In this document: positions 42,197 through 52,869 of the stretch, piece after piece
Numbering within the stretch: the stretch's first letter is position 1
Layout: every line of letters begins with the position of its first letter
NCBI RefSeq assembly: GCF_031181385.1
Contig: NZ_JAPSKV010000005.1
Span: forward strand, 222,612 to 286,611
Source: Fredinandcohnia onubensis
GTDB taxonomy: Bacteria > Bacillota > Bacilli > Bacillales > Bacillaceae_L
Reading direction: 5' to 3'
DNA length: 64,000 nucleotides
Translations under genes and position numbers: made by a program
Notes under the pieces: generated by a model
Database searches by the model: none
What the model was told of the DNA's origin: nothing
Seen by the model: the letters and a program-made list of their open reading frames with translations, nothing else

Positions 42197-42222
42197 AGGA
42201 CGCTTCTGGCGTCCTTTTTTTG
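42197..42222 (+). terminator. intrinsic terminator after MFS gene
   Basis: AAGGACGCttctgGCGTCCTTTTTTT. Confidence 0.8.
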
Positions 42223-42243
42223 TTGCTTGGGGCTTTGGAACAT

Positions 42244-42570
42244 GCGGTATATCATTTATCTGTTATACTGCTTGGTGGTATACCGATTACCTCGTTTGCG
42301 GTATACCATTTATCGTTTTACGACATGATGGTATACCGATTACCCCATTTGCGGTATACCATTTATCGTTTTACGACATGATGGTATACCGATTACCCCA
42401 TTTGCGGTATACCATTTATCGTTTTACGACATGATGGTATACCGATTAGCACGTTTGCGGTATACCATTTATCGTTTTACGACATGGTGATATACCGATT
42501 ACCCCATTTGCGGTATACCATTTATCGTTTCTCGGCTCTTCAATATACTGATTACCTCGCTTACGGTTTT
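42244..42570. repeat. 53-bp intergenic tandem array of hairpin-forming units (about 6 units)
   Basis: Unit GCGGTATACCATTTATCGTTTTACGACATGATGGTATACCGATTACCCCATTT; GCGG starts at 42244, 42298, 42351, 42404, 42457, 42510, with a degenerate copy near 42562. Confidence 0.95.
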
Positions 42571-42653
42571 ATTCCTCTATCCCCCACCCCATTCACCCCT
42601 TTTTTCGCAAAAAAATAAACAATCCATCTTTATGAATTGTTAAGTAAATTATA

Positions 42654-42914
42654 TTATGATTGTGATTTATAGCTGACTTTTTGAAGTGCGAAAAATAACA
42701 TGACTCTCTTTAAAAACTGACGAAAAAGTGAATGGTTTCGTTCTGCTGATTCTGCTCGTTGATAGATATTTATAAGTTCATCAAGTTCTTGACTACATTC
42801 AATTGTTTCATTACTTGTAAACCCCGTACTATTAGCAATAGTGATCATTTCTTCTCTTTTTCTATTAATTTCCTCTAATAGTATCTGTTTGTAATCTATA
42901 CGTCTAGTTTCCAA
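42654..42914 (-). CDS. Spo0E family aspartyl-phosphate phosphatase
   Basis: LLEEINRKREEMITIANSTGFTSNETIECSQELDELINIYQR (SQELD motif). TTG start at 42914 with RBS AAAGGAGTGG preferred over 42935. Confidence 0.83.
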   Translation of the reverse strand: METRRIDYKQILLEEINRKREEMITIANSTGFTSNETIECSQELDELINIYQRAESAERNHSLFRQFLKRVMLFFALQKVSYKSQS

Positions 42915-43221
42915 AACTTCCACTCCTTTATTCACACGTTAGAAGATTCTAACGCCGCATACAACTATCGTATGCCAACCAATACTACCTTTGGTGCATG
43001 CTGAGTTGCTATTACTCTATGAATTATTACAAAATCTACTATTTATGTAAATAGATTCGCAAAAATAGACATTTTTTTCTTAAAAAAATTTACAAATTTG
43101 TGTACGAAATCGCTTCCAAGCCGTCTTTCAACTTTTTTCGACATCTGAAATAATACAAGAAACGACATAAATCTCAATAAAAAACCTATAGGTATACACC
43201 CATAGGTCTCTAAACATTCGC

Positions 43222-43851
43222 TTATTTAATTCGGTCGATATGTGTAACACGGAATTCTTTCGCTTCGAGCTTCCTTTTGATAGCCTGAATCTTATCTTCT
43301 CCAAGTGATCCTGGTAGATTTAGAATGATGCGGCGGAGGTATTTTTCACCATTATCAAGTGTTAACATGCCATCAATGTTAACGTCACGGACTAGAGATA
43401 CAAGATCTTTTATCGCACCTTTATGTTCAATCGTAGCAATTGTTAGTGTATATCCGCCTGTTCGCATTCCAAACGAATCCTCAAGGACATCCATTACATT
43501 TGAATGTGTAATAATTCCAAGAAATTCATTCTCGGAGTTAACCACCGCAATAAATGGCAAACGACGAATCGTTAAAAATGTCTTAAAGAAGGAATCCTCA
43601 TCGTAAACAAAAGCATCCTTGCTCTCGACGAGGGTAAGAATACTTGCATTTGCATCTCCATTTCTTTCATAGAGGTACTCTAAAATGTCGACTTTATAAA
43701 TTAAACCTTCAAATGTTGTTCCATTTTTTGATAATACCGGGACTGACCGAAAGCCTGTTTCATTTACAAATTGTAGGGCTTGTTGAACGGTAAAATCGTC
43801 GTGACAATATTTCACATCTGATTTTTGGACAAAATTATAGCGAATCTTCAT
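43222..43851 (-). CDS. CBS domain-containing protein
   Basis: Tandem CBS pattern FTVQQALQFVNETGFRSVPVLSKNGTTFEGLIYKVDILEYL...FFKTFLTIRRLPFIAVVNSENEFLGIITHSNVMDVL; C-terminal ACT-like part. RBS-preceded ATG at 43851. Confidence 0.85.
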   Translation of the reverse strand: MKIRYNFVQKSDVKYCHDDFTVQQALQFVNETGFRSVPVLSKNGTTFEGLIYKVDILEYLYERNGDANASILTLVESKDAFVYDEDSFFKTFLTIRRLPFIAVVNSENEFLGIITHSNVMDVLEDSFGMRTGGYTLTIATIEHKGAIKDLVSLVRDVNIDGMLTLDNGEKYLRRIILNLPGSLGEDKIQAIKRKLEAKEFRVTHIDRIK

Positions 43852-44029
43852 AATCTCCACTCCTCATACAGTAGAAAGAATTCCCAACTACCTATAGTAT
43901 ATGCAACAAAATATTTCTCTTCCAATGAACAAAAATGTAACATATTTATATTCTCATGTAAAGAATATTCTAAACATTTAGATATAAAAAAAGAGCTTTA
44001 TGGAAAACACCATAAAGCCCTTTCTATTT

Positions 44030-44575
44030 CTATTTTGTACCAGCAAATTCTGGGTCTTGGAATGGGTGAGCAACCCAACCATCTGGATCAATAAATAATC
44101 GAACTGCAACGACTTCACGATCATCCATTAGGGTGAAAAAGTGTGGTGTGTCAACAGGTACAGAAATAACATCCCCTGCCTCTAGTTCAACATCAAAGTA
44201 ACCAGTATCGCCACTTCCTTTAATAATGAATATTCCATGGCCTGCTACGATTGCACGTACTTCATCTTCTGTATGAACATGTACTTGTTCAAATTTCTTT
44301 AGAAGCTCATCAAGGTTTGGAGTTGCATCAGACAATGCGATGACATCCCATTTTTGATATCCGTTACGCTCACCAAGTGATTTGATTTCTTCTTCGTAAA
44401 TCGATAGGATTTGCTCTTTTTGCACATCATTAATTCTGCAATTTCCTCTTAATTCCTCTGGTAGTTTACTAGTGTCCCAGTGCTCATAAAGGACACCTTG
44501 TTCTTGTAAAAATGCTGCTACCTTTTCTTGTCCCTCTAGTCTTTCACCTGTATTACGTAATTTTATATTTGCCAT
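44030..44575 (-). CDS. mtnD: acireductone dioxygenase
   Basis: HVHTEDEVRAIVAGHGIF cupin metal site; in mtn cluster. Confidence 0.93.
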   Translation of the reverse strand: MANIKLRNTGERLEGQEKVAAFLQEQGVLYEHWDTSKLPEELRGNCRINDVQKEQILSIYEEEIKSLGERNGYQKWDVIALSDATPNLDELLKKFEQVHVHTEDEVRAIVAGHGIFIIKGSGDTGYFDVELEAGDVISVPVDTPHFFTLMDDREVVAVRLFIDPDGWVAHPFQDPEFAGTK

Positions 44576-44597
44576 TTTTCTTCACCTCGTAAATTAT

Positions 44598-45218
44598 TTA
44601 TACCCGTAAAGGGGCTAATGCTAATAGTTTTAAATGATAGCTAAAAAGAAACTCATACGCTTCTAAATGTTTTTTTGCATCAAATGCATTCTTGGCCCAG
44701 ACAGTGATTCCATGGTTTCGGATCAGAACAGCGCCAAAGTCCCCAGTGACATACTTGCCAAAATTTCTTGCAAGTGTTGGGATATCAGCATCATTATGGA
44801 TGATTGGTATTCTGATTTCTGCATCCTCATCCCATAAACCAAGCGCTTTAATAATCTCCTGCCCCTTGAATACAACCTCTCCTTTGCCAGCATATAGTTC
44901 AGAAATGACATTGTTATCAACTGTATGGACATGAAGGCTACATCCTGCATTTGTTTTGTTATAGATTTCAACATGCAGAAGTGTTTCTGCTGAAGGCTTC
45001 AAATGAGTCTGAGTAACCGGATAGCCAGCCCCGTCCACTAATAAAAAGTCCTCGTCAGTTCTTTTCTTCTTATCCTTGCCACTTGCTGTAACGAGGAATG
45101 TGATAGGATTGTCGGTTACTTTTATGGCAAGATTTCCACTTGTACCCATAAACCAATCACGTGCTGCAAGTTCATCTTTTATATCTGCAAGCTCTGTCCA
45201 TTGCTTAATTCGAAGCAT
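44598..45218 (-). CDS. mtnB: methylthioribulose 1-phosphate dehydratase
   Basis: Class II aldolase fold: [40 protein letters not shown]. Confidence 0.93.
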   Translation of the reverse strand: MLRIKQWTELADIKDELAARDWFMGTSGNLAIKVTDNPITFLVTASGKDKKKRTDEDFLLVDGAGYPVTQTHLKPSAETLLHVEIYNKTNAGCSLHVHTVDNNVISELYAGKGEVVFKGQEIIKALGLWDEDAEIRIPIIHNDADIPTLARNFGKYVTGDFGAVLIRNHGITVWAKNAFDAKKHLEAYEFLFSYHLKLLALAPLRV

Positions 45219-45873
45219 TTGTTAGAACCTCCTTTTTTAGAATCTCAATTACATCAAAAAAGGAATGGAAAGAAGAATGTTCAATTCCGAGTTCTTCACA
45301 TTTTTGTACAAGAAAATCTCTAGCAATGACCTTATCTCCTAGTTTAGCTGCTTGAAGATCGGTAATGGAATCACCAATAACAATTTTAAAATCATCCTGA
45401 TTTGCAAATTTACGAATCAATGTTGGCTTACAACAGCCGCACTCATTTGTGCACTCATCGTCACAAGTGTATGGCCATACAATCTTTATTTTTTCATTGG
45501 TAAAATCAGATTTGTTACAGTAAATTTTTTCCTTTGGGACAAGTCCATCTAGCAATGGCTCTACAAAAAAATCAATCCCACCGCTAACAATGTATAATGG
45601 AATTCCCTCTTCTTTTGCAAACGCAACAAATTCCTTAAAGCCTTCACGTATTTCAGCATGGTTGAGTATATAGTCGGTAATTTCCACACGCGATGCTGAA
45701 GGTAAGAGGGAAAACATTCTACTCACTCCCTCCTGAATCGGGATTGTTTGTGAGAGAACTTGATCCTTGATTTCCTCCCATTCAGGAGGAGCGAATCTTT
45801 TCATGATGGCAATAATGTTATCTGTATTCGTGATTGTGCCATCAAAATCACAGAAGATAATTGGTTTATTCAT
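45205..45873 (-). CDS. mtnX: 2-hydroxy-3-keto-5-methylthiopentenyl-1-phosphate phosphatase
   Basis: HAD motif [44 protein letters not shown]. Confidence 0.93.
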   Translation of the reverse strand: MNKPIIFCDFDGTITNTDNIIAIMKRFAPPEWEEIKDQVLSQTIPIQEGVSRMFSLLPSASRVEITDYILNHAEIREGFKEFVAFAKEEGIPLYIVSGGIDFFVEPLLDGLVPKEKIYCNKSDFTNEKIKIVWPYTCDDECTNECGCCKPTLIRKFANQDDFKIVIGDSITDLQAAKLGDKVIARDFLVQKCEELGIEHSSFHSFFDVIEILKKEVLTNASN

Positions 45874-47114
45874 CGCTGTACCTCTTTATATCCCCATAAT
45901 TCGATTGCTTTTTTTAGCTCTGGACTATTTTCTGCATATTCTACAAGCGTCTTTCCAGAGAGCACTGCATCAACAGCTGCTTGAAAAGCTTTCCCGCCAC
46001 CAATTGCTCCATCAGGATGTCCGTGAACACCGCCACCGGCATTTATGACACTGTCTTTCCCGAAATCATTAATAAGTAGCGGCACCAAGCCTGGATGGAT
46101 TCCCGCAGAAGGAACAGGAAATGATGGTTTTAATGACTCATCATTTTTTAGTAATTCATCAGCAATCGCCAGTGTTTGTTCTCTTTCAAGTGCAACACTT
46201 CCATAAGGTGAAGGGAACAAGACAAGATCCGCCCCAGCATATCTAAGCAACTTGCCAAGTAATAGTTGATTTGAAAACCCGTAAAATTCAGATGGTGTGA
46301 GTGTTCCACTTACAGCTGGATGAGCCATAATCGGTATCGAAATTTGCGGCTCCTCCGCTAAACTTTGGAGTACGTCGATTCCATATGCAAAAACATTAAA
46401 CAATAACAGGTCAGCACCAAGATCTACTGCTTTCCTTGCCTTTTCCTTCAGTTCGAATGTTCTTCCGCTTAAGTTAACAGCATAAAGTGCTCGATGTCCG
46501 GTTTCTTTGTACACATCTTCAAGTACTTTTTTCCCTTCAATGATTCTCGTTTCAAAAGGTGTTAACGTGTTGTCAAAGAGGATTTCATCATCCTTGATGA
46601 TATTCACACCACCAAGTGCCTGCTCACGAAGCTGTTCCTTAAGGTACTCTATATCTCTTCCAATAACTCCTTTAAAAATGCTCATCACTAGCGGTCTATT
46701 GTATACTCCAAGTTTTTCACGGATGCCTTCGATTCCAAATTTCGGACCAGGGAATGTGGACTTCAATTCACAAGAAAACTCCAAGTCTAGTAACTTAACT
46801 TCCCCATCCAAGGAAAGCTTACCAAACGTAGTTGTTAGGATAGCTGGTAAATCCGCACTAAAATTAGCACTTGGGTATCCAATTTTTATTATGCCCTTTT
46901 TAACTTGTATCCCAAAATAGTCACTTGCTCGTGGATCCACTTCATATTGTTCAACACTAATTACTCTTCCTTTATGCTTTTTAAGCTGGTCTTGCTCGAG
47001 TTTCGGCAAATTTGTCCAGGAACCTACCGTTAATCCGAGTGCAATACCTTCAGCTTTTTTCTCTAAGTTGTCACTCGAGTCATGCACTAAATATGTAGCA
47101 ATCACTTCACTCAT
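45870..47114 (-). CDS. mtnW: 2,3-diketo-5-methylthiopentyl-1-phosphate enolase (RuBisCO-like protein)
   Basis: RuBisCO-like: [76 protein letters not shown]. Confidence 0.94.
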   Translation of the reverse strand: MSEVIATYLVHDSSDNLEKKAEGIALGLTVGSWTNLPKLEQDQLKKHKGRVISVEQYEVDPRASDYFGIQVKKGIIKIGYPSANFSADLPAILTTTFGKLSLDGEVKLLDLEFSCELKSTFPGPKFGIEGIREKLGVYNRPLVMSIFKGVIGRDIEYLKEQLREQALGGVNIIKDDEILFDNTLTPFETRIIEGKKVLEDVYKETGHRALYAVNLSGRTFELKEKARKAVDLGADLLLFNVFAYGIDVLQSLAEEPQISIPIMAHPAVSGTLTPSEFYGFSNQLLLGKLLRYAGADLVLFPSPYGSVALEREQTLAIADELLKNDESLKPSFPVPSAGIHPGLVPLLINDFGKDSVINAGGGVHGHPDGAIGGGKAFQAAVDAVLSGKTLVEYAENSPELKKAIELWGYKEVQR

Positions 47115-47147
47115 GTCTAACCCTCATTTCGAAATTTGTTACTAACA

Positions 47148-47272
47148 AGAAAAGTGTAAGGCGCTCAGCCTTAGGCGACAAGCATAAGGCAAGCGCTGAC
47201 AGAAGGTGCTTTTTGCCTTCAGAAGCGATTGACTTAGACCAGAGAGCCGATGGCGCCTAAAACTAGACAAAC
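47148..47272 (-). repeat. dispersed intergenic element, copy 1 (in the mtnW leader)
   Basis: AAGCATAAGGCAAGCGCTGACAGAAGGTGCTTTTTGCCTTCAGAAGCGATTGACTT... aligns ungapped over 79 nt with 57297 region (about 58/79 identical by hand count). Confidence 0.7.
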
Positions 47273-47278
47273 AACGCA

Positions 47279-47424
47279 AAAAACCTCTTCATAAGAAGAG
47301 GTTAGCAAACTAACATCTTCTTATCTCTCAGCTTAACGCTGCAAGAATTAGCACCGTGCTTACGATTTTGTAAGTCGGTTGCCGGGCTTCACTGGGCTAG
47401 TCCCTCCGCCTGCTCTTAATAAGA
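47279..47424 (-). ncRNA. SAM-I (S-box) riboswitch with terminator, upstream of mtnW
   Basis: Minus strand: CTTATTAAGAGCAGGCGGAGGGACTAGCCCAGTGAAGCCCGGCAACCGACTTACAAAATCGTAAGCACGGTGCTAATTCTTGCAG...; followed by AACCTCTTCTTATGAAGAGGTTTTTT. Confidence 0.94.
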
Positions 47425-47566
47425 AAATAGATTCTATATAACATGTTGAACCTTCTTAATAGGAGGCTCAACCTTTATTCAATTTTTCCAAAAAGTAATT
47501 CAATTAGGATTATGACAGGAATTTTTTTTCATGTCAAACCTTTTTTTATTTATTAATCAACACGGT

Positions 47567-48742
47567 TTATTTAAAAAGATTTAATTTTTTGATGCGGTTT
47601 GCAGCTTCAACGAGTCGCTCCTCGTCAGTTAAAAGTCCGACGCGTACATAACTGTCCCCAAATTCGCCAAAGCCAATTCCTGGTGCAACAGCAACATGAG
47701 CTTTTTCTAGTAAAAGATTGGCAAAGCTAACTGATGTGTATCCTGACGGCACTGGTAACCAAGCGAAAAATGATCCTTCAGGTGCTTTTACATTCCACCC
47801 TATTGACTGTAATGCACCAATAAATGCGTTCCGTCTTGATTCATACTTATCTACTAATTCTTTTACACAATCCTGCGACTCAGTCAATGCGGCTGCAGCT
47901 GCTGCTTGAACAGGGCTAAACAAGCTCACGTACATATGGTCTTGAATTAGATTAATCGCTTCGATTACACTTGGGTTTCCAACCGCAAAACCCACTCTCC
48001 AGCCTGCCATATTATAGGTCTTTGAAAGTGTGTAAATTTCAATACCAATATCCTTGGCACCTTCAACTTCTAGAAAACTAATCGGCTTTTTCCCCTCAAA
48101 ACCGATTGCTCCATATGCAAAATCATGTACCACACAAATATCATGTTCTTTTGCAAAAGAAACCGTATCTTCAAAAAATTCCTTAGTTGCTACAGCCCCT
48201 GTAGGGTTATTAGGATAATTTAAAAACATCACCTTTGCTTTTTCAAGCTTCTCCGAATCAATTTCTGTATAATCTGGTAAAAAGGCTTTTTCCTCTTTGA
48301 GGGGCATATATGACATTTCAGCTCGCGCAAGTTCAACACCTGACCAATAGTCTGGATATCCAGGATCTGGAACTAGTGCAACATCACCTGGATTTAAAAG
48401 GCATTGTGGAATCTCTACCAATCCAGCCTTTCCACCAAATAAAACGGCTACTTCCGTTTCAGGATCAAGTTCAACACCATATTCGCGTTGGTAAAATTCA
48501 GCTGCTGCTTTCTTTAAAAACGCATGGCCACGAAACGGAGAGTACTTATGAAATTTAGGCTGATCGGCAGCATTTTTAAGAGCTTCAACTATATGTTGAG
48601 GTGTTGGTTGGTCAGGATTCCCTTGTCCTAAATTTATAACATCATGCCCCTCTGCAACTACATTGTTCACTTTAGCAACTAGTGAAGCAAAAAACTGTTT
48701 CGGTAATTTTTGTAGGATTTCAGATTGTTGGAAATTTTTCAT
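47567..48742 (-). CDS. mtnE: methionine-salvage PLP-dependent aminotransferase
   Basis: HDVINLGQGNPDQPTPQHIVEAL, NYPNNPTGAVA, TLSKTYNMAGWRVGF; position matches B. subtilis mtn locus. Confidence 0.9.
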   Translation of the reverse strand: MKNFQQSEILQKLPKQFFASLVAKVNNVVAEGHDVINLGQGNPDQPTPQHIVEALKNAADQPKFHKYSPFRGHAFLKKAAAEFYQREYGVELDPETEVAVLFGGKAGLVEIPQCLLNPGDVALVPDPGYPDYWSGVELARAEMSYMPLKEEKAFLPDYTEIDSEKLEKAKVMFLNYPNNPTGAVATKEFFEDTVSFAKEHDICVVHDFAYGAIGFEGKKPISFLEVEGAKDIGIEIYTLSKTYNMAGWRVGFAVGNPSVIEAINLIQDHMYVSLFSPVQAAAAAALTESQDCVKELVDKYESRRNAFIGALQSIGWNVKAPEGSFFAWLPVPSGYTSVSFANLLLEKAHVAVAPGIGFGEFGDSYVRVGLLTDEERLVEAANRIKKLNLFK

Positions 48743-48837
48743 ATCTACACCTTCTTTAAAATACTTGAAATATTAGTTGAAAATCATATATTGTTAGTAA
48801 TAACTTGTAAAGTATCATTTTGTATGGAGGCAACCAA

Positions 48838-49623
48838 ATGAATCTAAAAATTGCATGTATTCAGTATGATATCCAATTCGGAAAACCGCAAGAAAATTTT
48901 GACCGGATTTCAAAAGAAATAGAAAATACAATGAATCAAGACAAACCCGATATTATTGTCCTTCCAGAGCTTTGGACAACTGGATACGATTTAACAAGAT
49001 TAGATGAAATTGCTGACGAAAATGGCGATGAAACAAAAACGTTTATAAAATCCTTAGTAAAACAATACTCTGTAAATATTGTAGCAGGCTCTGTAGCTAA
49101 AAAGACGGAGCAAGGTGTGACAAACTCAATGTTCGTCTTTAATCGAGACGGAGAATTACTTAGTGAATACAGCAAACTTCATTTATTCAAACTCATGGAT
49201 GAGCATTTATATTTACAGGCAGGCGAAGCAAAAGGTGATTTTACCATTGAAAATGTACCAGCAGCTGGAGTAATTTGCTATGACATTCGCTTCCCAGAAT
49301 GGATTCGTGCACATACAGCAAGCGGCGCTGAAATTTTATTCGTGGTAGCCGAATGGCCACTCCCTCGCCTTGAGCATTGGCGGACATTGCTTCTTAGCCG
49401 CGCCATTGAAAATCAATGCTATGTTGTTGCATGTAACAGTGTTGGAAGTAATCCTGATAACGTATTTGGGGGACATTCAATGATCATCGATCCATGGGGA
49501 ACCATTGTTGCTGAAGCCGGTACCCAAAGCACAACATTAGTCGGGGAAATCGACCTAAACAAGGTTCAAGAAGTGAGAAAACAAATTCCCATTTTCCAAG
49601 ACCGTCGCCCTACTTTTTATTAA
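48838..49623 (+). CDS. mtnU: carbon-nitrogen family hydrolase (omega-amidase-like)
   Basis: Nitrilase motifs VLPELWTTGYDL, YSKLHLFKLMDE, GVICYDIRFPEWIR; RBS tggaggc before ATG 48838. Confidence 0.88.
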   Translation: MNLKIACIQYDIQFGKPQENFDRISKEIENTMNQDKPDIIVLPELWTTGYDLTRLDEIADENGDETKTFIKSLVKQYSVNIVAGSVAKKTEQGVTNSMFVFNRDGELLSEYSKLHLFKLMDEHLYLQAGEAKGDFTIENVPAAGVICYDIRFPEWIRAHTASGAEILFVVAEWPLPRLEHWRTLLLSRAIENQCYVVACNSVGSNPDNVFGGHSMIIDPWGTIVAEAGTQSTTLVGEIDLNKVQEVRKQIPIFQDRRPTFY

Positions 49624-49713
49624 TCGTTAAAATAAAATGTATATTGACAATTATGTATATTCATTGTTATGATTTTTATCAGTATTATAAAAATTTAAAT
49701 ATCGTTGTTTTAT

Positions 49714-49925
49714 CTCTTATCAAGAGCAGGCAGAGGGACTTGGCCCGATGAAGCCCAGCAACCGACCGTAAAACCATCGTAAGGTGGGGCGCTATTTTTT
49801 CTAGCGCTGGGGAAACCCACAAGGCACGGTGCTAATTCCAACAGGAAGTGTAGAACTTCTTGGCAGATAAGAGGTGCGAAGCCATGACTTCAAGCCTCTT
49901 TCTATGAAAGAGGCTTTTCTGTTTT
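49714..49925 (+). ncRNA. SAM-I (S-box) riboswitch with terminator, upstream of mtnK-mtnA; enlarged P3
   Basis: CTCTTATCAAGAGCAGGCAGAGGGACTTGGCCCGATGAAGCCCAGCAACC...CACGGTGCTAATTCCAACAGG...CAGATAAGAG; terminator AAGCCTCTTtctatgAAAGAGGCTTTTCTGTTTTT. Confidence 0.95.
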
Positions 49926-49948
49926 TAGAGAAGCCTCCAAACTACTAA

Positions 49949-51163
<1,215 letters not shown>

Positions 51164-51167
51164 CATC

Positions 51168-52217
51168 ATGACATACACAAAAACAGTTCCGCAATCCGTT
51201 CAGTGGAATGAAACCCATATTAAACTATTAGATCAAACAAAGCTTCCGTTGGAGACTGTATTTATCGAACTTTTTTCAATTGAGGATGTTTGGGACAGTA
51301 TTACCACTTTAAAAGTCCGCGGGGCTCCAGCGATAGGAATTACAGCTGCTTTTGGATTAGCTTTGTCTGCTCAAGGCTATGAGGTAACATCCTTAGAAGA
51401 ATTCAAGGAAAGCCTCCTAAAAGATAAAGAATACTTAGCAAGCTCACGCCCTACTGCTGTAAATCTAATTTGGGCTTTAAACCGTCTAGTAACAAGTATC
51501 GAAGAATCAAAGTCTGTGAATGAAGCAAAAACAACTCTTGTCCATGAAGCAATTCGAATACAAGCGGAAGATGAAGGAATCTGCCGCCTAATTGGTGAAA
51601 ATGCTCTTACTCTATTCAAAGATGGATTTAAGGTGTTGACAATATGTAATGCGGGTTCGATCGCAACAGCTCGCTATGGAACAGCACTAGCACCATTTCA
51701 TCTCGCAGCACAACAAGGAATTAATCTATCAGTCTATGCATCTGAAACAAGGCCAGTATTACAAGGAGCTCGGTTAACAACTTGGGAACTCCTACAGTCA
51801 GGTGTGGATGTAACACTCATTACGGACAATATGGCTGCCCATACGATTTTGGAAAAAGGCATTGATGCCATCATCGTAGGTGCTGATCGAATTACAGCAA
51901 ATGGGGATACTGCCAATAAAATCGGAACCTTCAATTTGGCAGTATTAGCAAAAACTTTCGGTATTCCTTTTTATGTCGCGGCACCACTTTCTACTTTTGA
52001 TGTGACATTAGACAGTGGTAAAGAAATTCCAATTGAGGAACGAAATCCAGAAGAAGTGACTCATTTGGGTGGTGTACGCGTCGCTCCAGAAGGCGTAAAA
52101 GTGTACAATCCAGCGTTTGATGTTACACCAAATGAACTTATTACAGCCATTATTACGGAAAAAGGGATTTTACAAGGTGATCTCAGAGGGGAAATCCAGC
52201 AGGTGTTTGAAAAATAA
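51168..52217 (+). CDS. mtnA: S-methyl-5-thioribose-1-phosphate isomerase
   Basis: [67 protein letters not shown]. Confidence 0.95.
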   Translation: MTYTKTVPQSVQWNETHIKLLDQTKLPLETVFIELFSIEDVWDSITTLKVRGAPAIGITAAFGLALSAQGYEVTSLEEFKESLLKDKEYLASSRPTAVNLIWALNRLVTSIEESKSVNEAKTTLVHEAIRIQAEDEGICRLIGENALTLFKDGFKVLTICNAGSIATARYGTALAPFHLAAQQGINLSVYASETRPVLQGARLTTWELLQSGVDVTLITDNMAAHTILEKGIDAIIVGADRITANGDTANKIGTFNLAVLAKTFGIPFYVAAPLSTFDVTLDSGKEIPIEERNPEEVTHLGGVRVAPEGVKVYNPAFDVTPNELITAIITEKGILQGDLRGEIQQVFEK

Positions 52218-52219
52218 AA

Positions 52220-52250
52220 GAAAATCCAGTGTGAAATCACACTGGATTTT
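52220..52250 (+). terminator. intrinsic terminator after mtnA
   Basis: AAAATCCAGTGTGaaatCACACTGGATTTTT. Confidence 0.88.
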
Positions 52251-52268
52251 TTATGGGTTGAACGCTCT

Positions 52269-52781
52269 TTATAACACGCCTTCCAATTCCAACAGTTTTT
52301 CTTTTAAATCTGTTCGTGTACCAGAGTATCCAGTCAATGACCTGTCTTTTCCAATAACACGATGGCATGGAACAACAATCGGAATTGGATTTTTCCTGTT
52401 GGCTTGCCCAACCGCACGAACAGCTTTTGGATTATCGATGGCATTCGCAATATCTGCGTAACAGCGAGTTTCACCGTAAGGAATATTCAAAAGTTCATTC
52501 CACACCTGTTCTTGAAACACTGTACCGCGAAATTTTATTGGGAAGCTGAATGTCTTCCGTTCCCCTCTAAAATATTCCTCGAGCTGATTTTTAATTTCAA
52601 CGAGAGTAGCATCCTCCGGCGCATAGGTAGCCTCATATTTTTTATTAGCCACCTCCCAATCCTCTTCAGAGAGTGAGATGTCAACTAACTCCATTTCATA
52701 GGCAAGAATATAAATGGTTCCAAATATATCGGTTTTCATTTCACTATATTTATACATCACGCAGTGCTCCCTTCTCTTCAT
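52269..52781 (-). CDS. ogt: methylated-DNA--[protein]-cysteine S-methyltransferase
   Basis: [56 protein letters not shown]-like active site (PCHR). Confidence 0.93.
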   Translation of the reverse strand: [170 protein letters not shown]

Positions 52782-52869
52782 TTATTTTACAAAATCCTGA
52801 AACATTTTGGAAATCCTATATTTACAAATTAGAAAGCCAGTGCTTTGAATTTGCACTGACTTCCCCGCC

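Noticed and set aside
42244-42570. Possible CRISPR array
   Set aside because: The whole 53-bp unit is repeated with no variable spacers and no cas genes are nearby; it is a tandem repeat.
45870-47114. RuBisCO-like protein as a carbon-fixation gene
   Set aside because: It is the well-known MtnW enolase of methionine salvage, in its usual operon.
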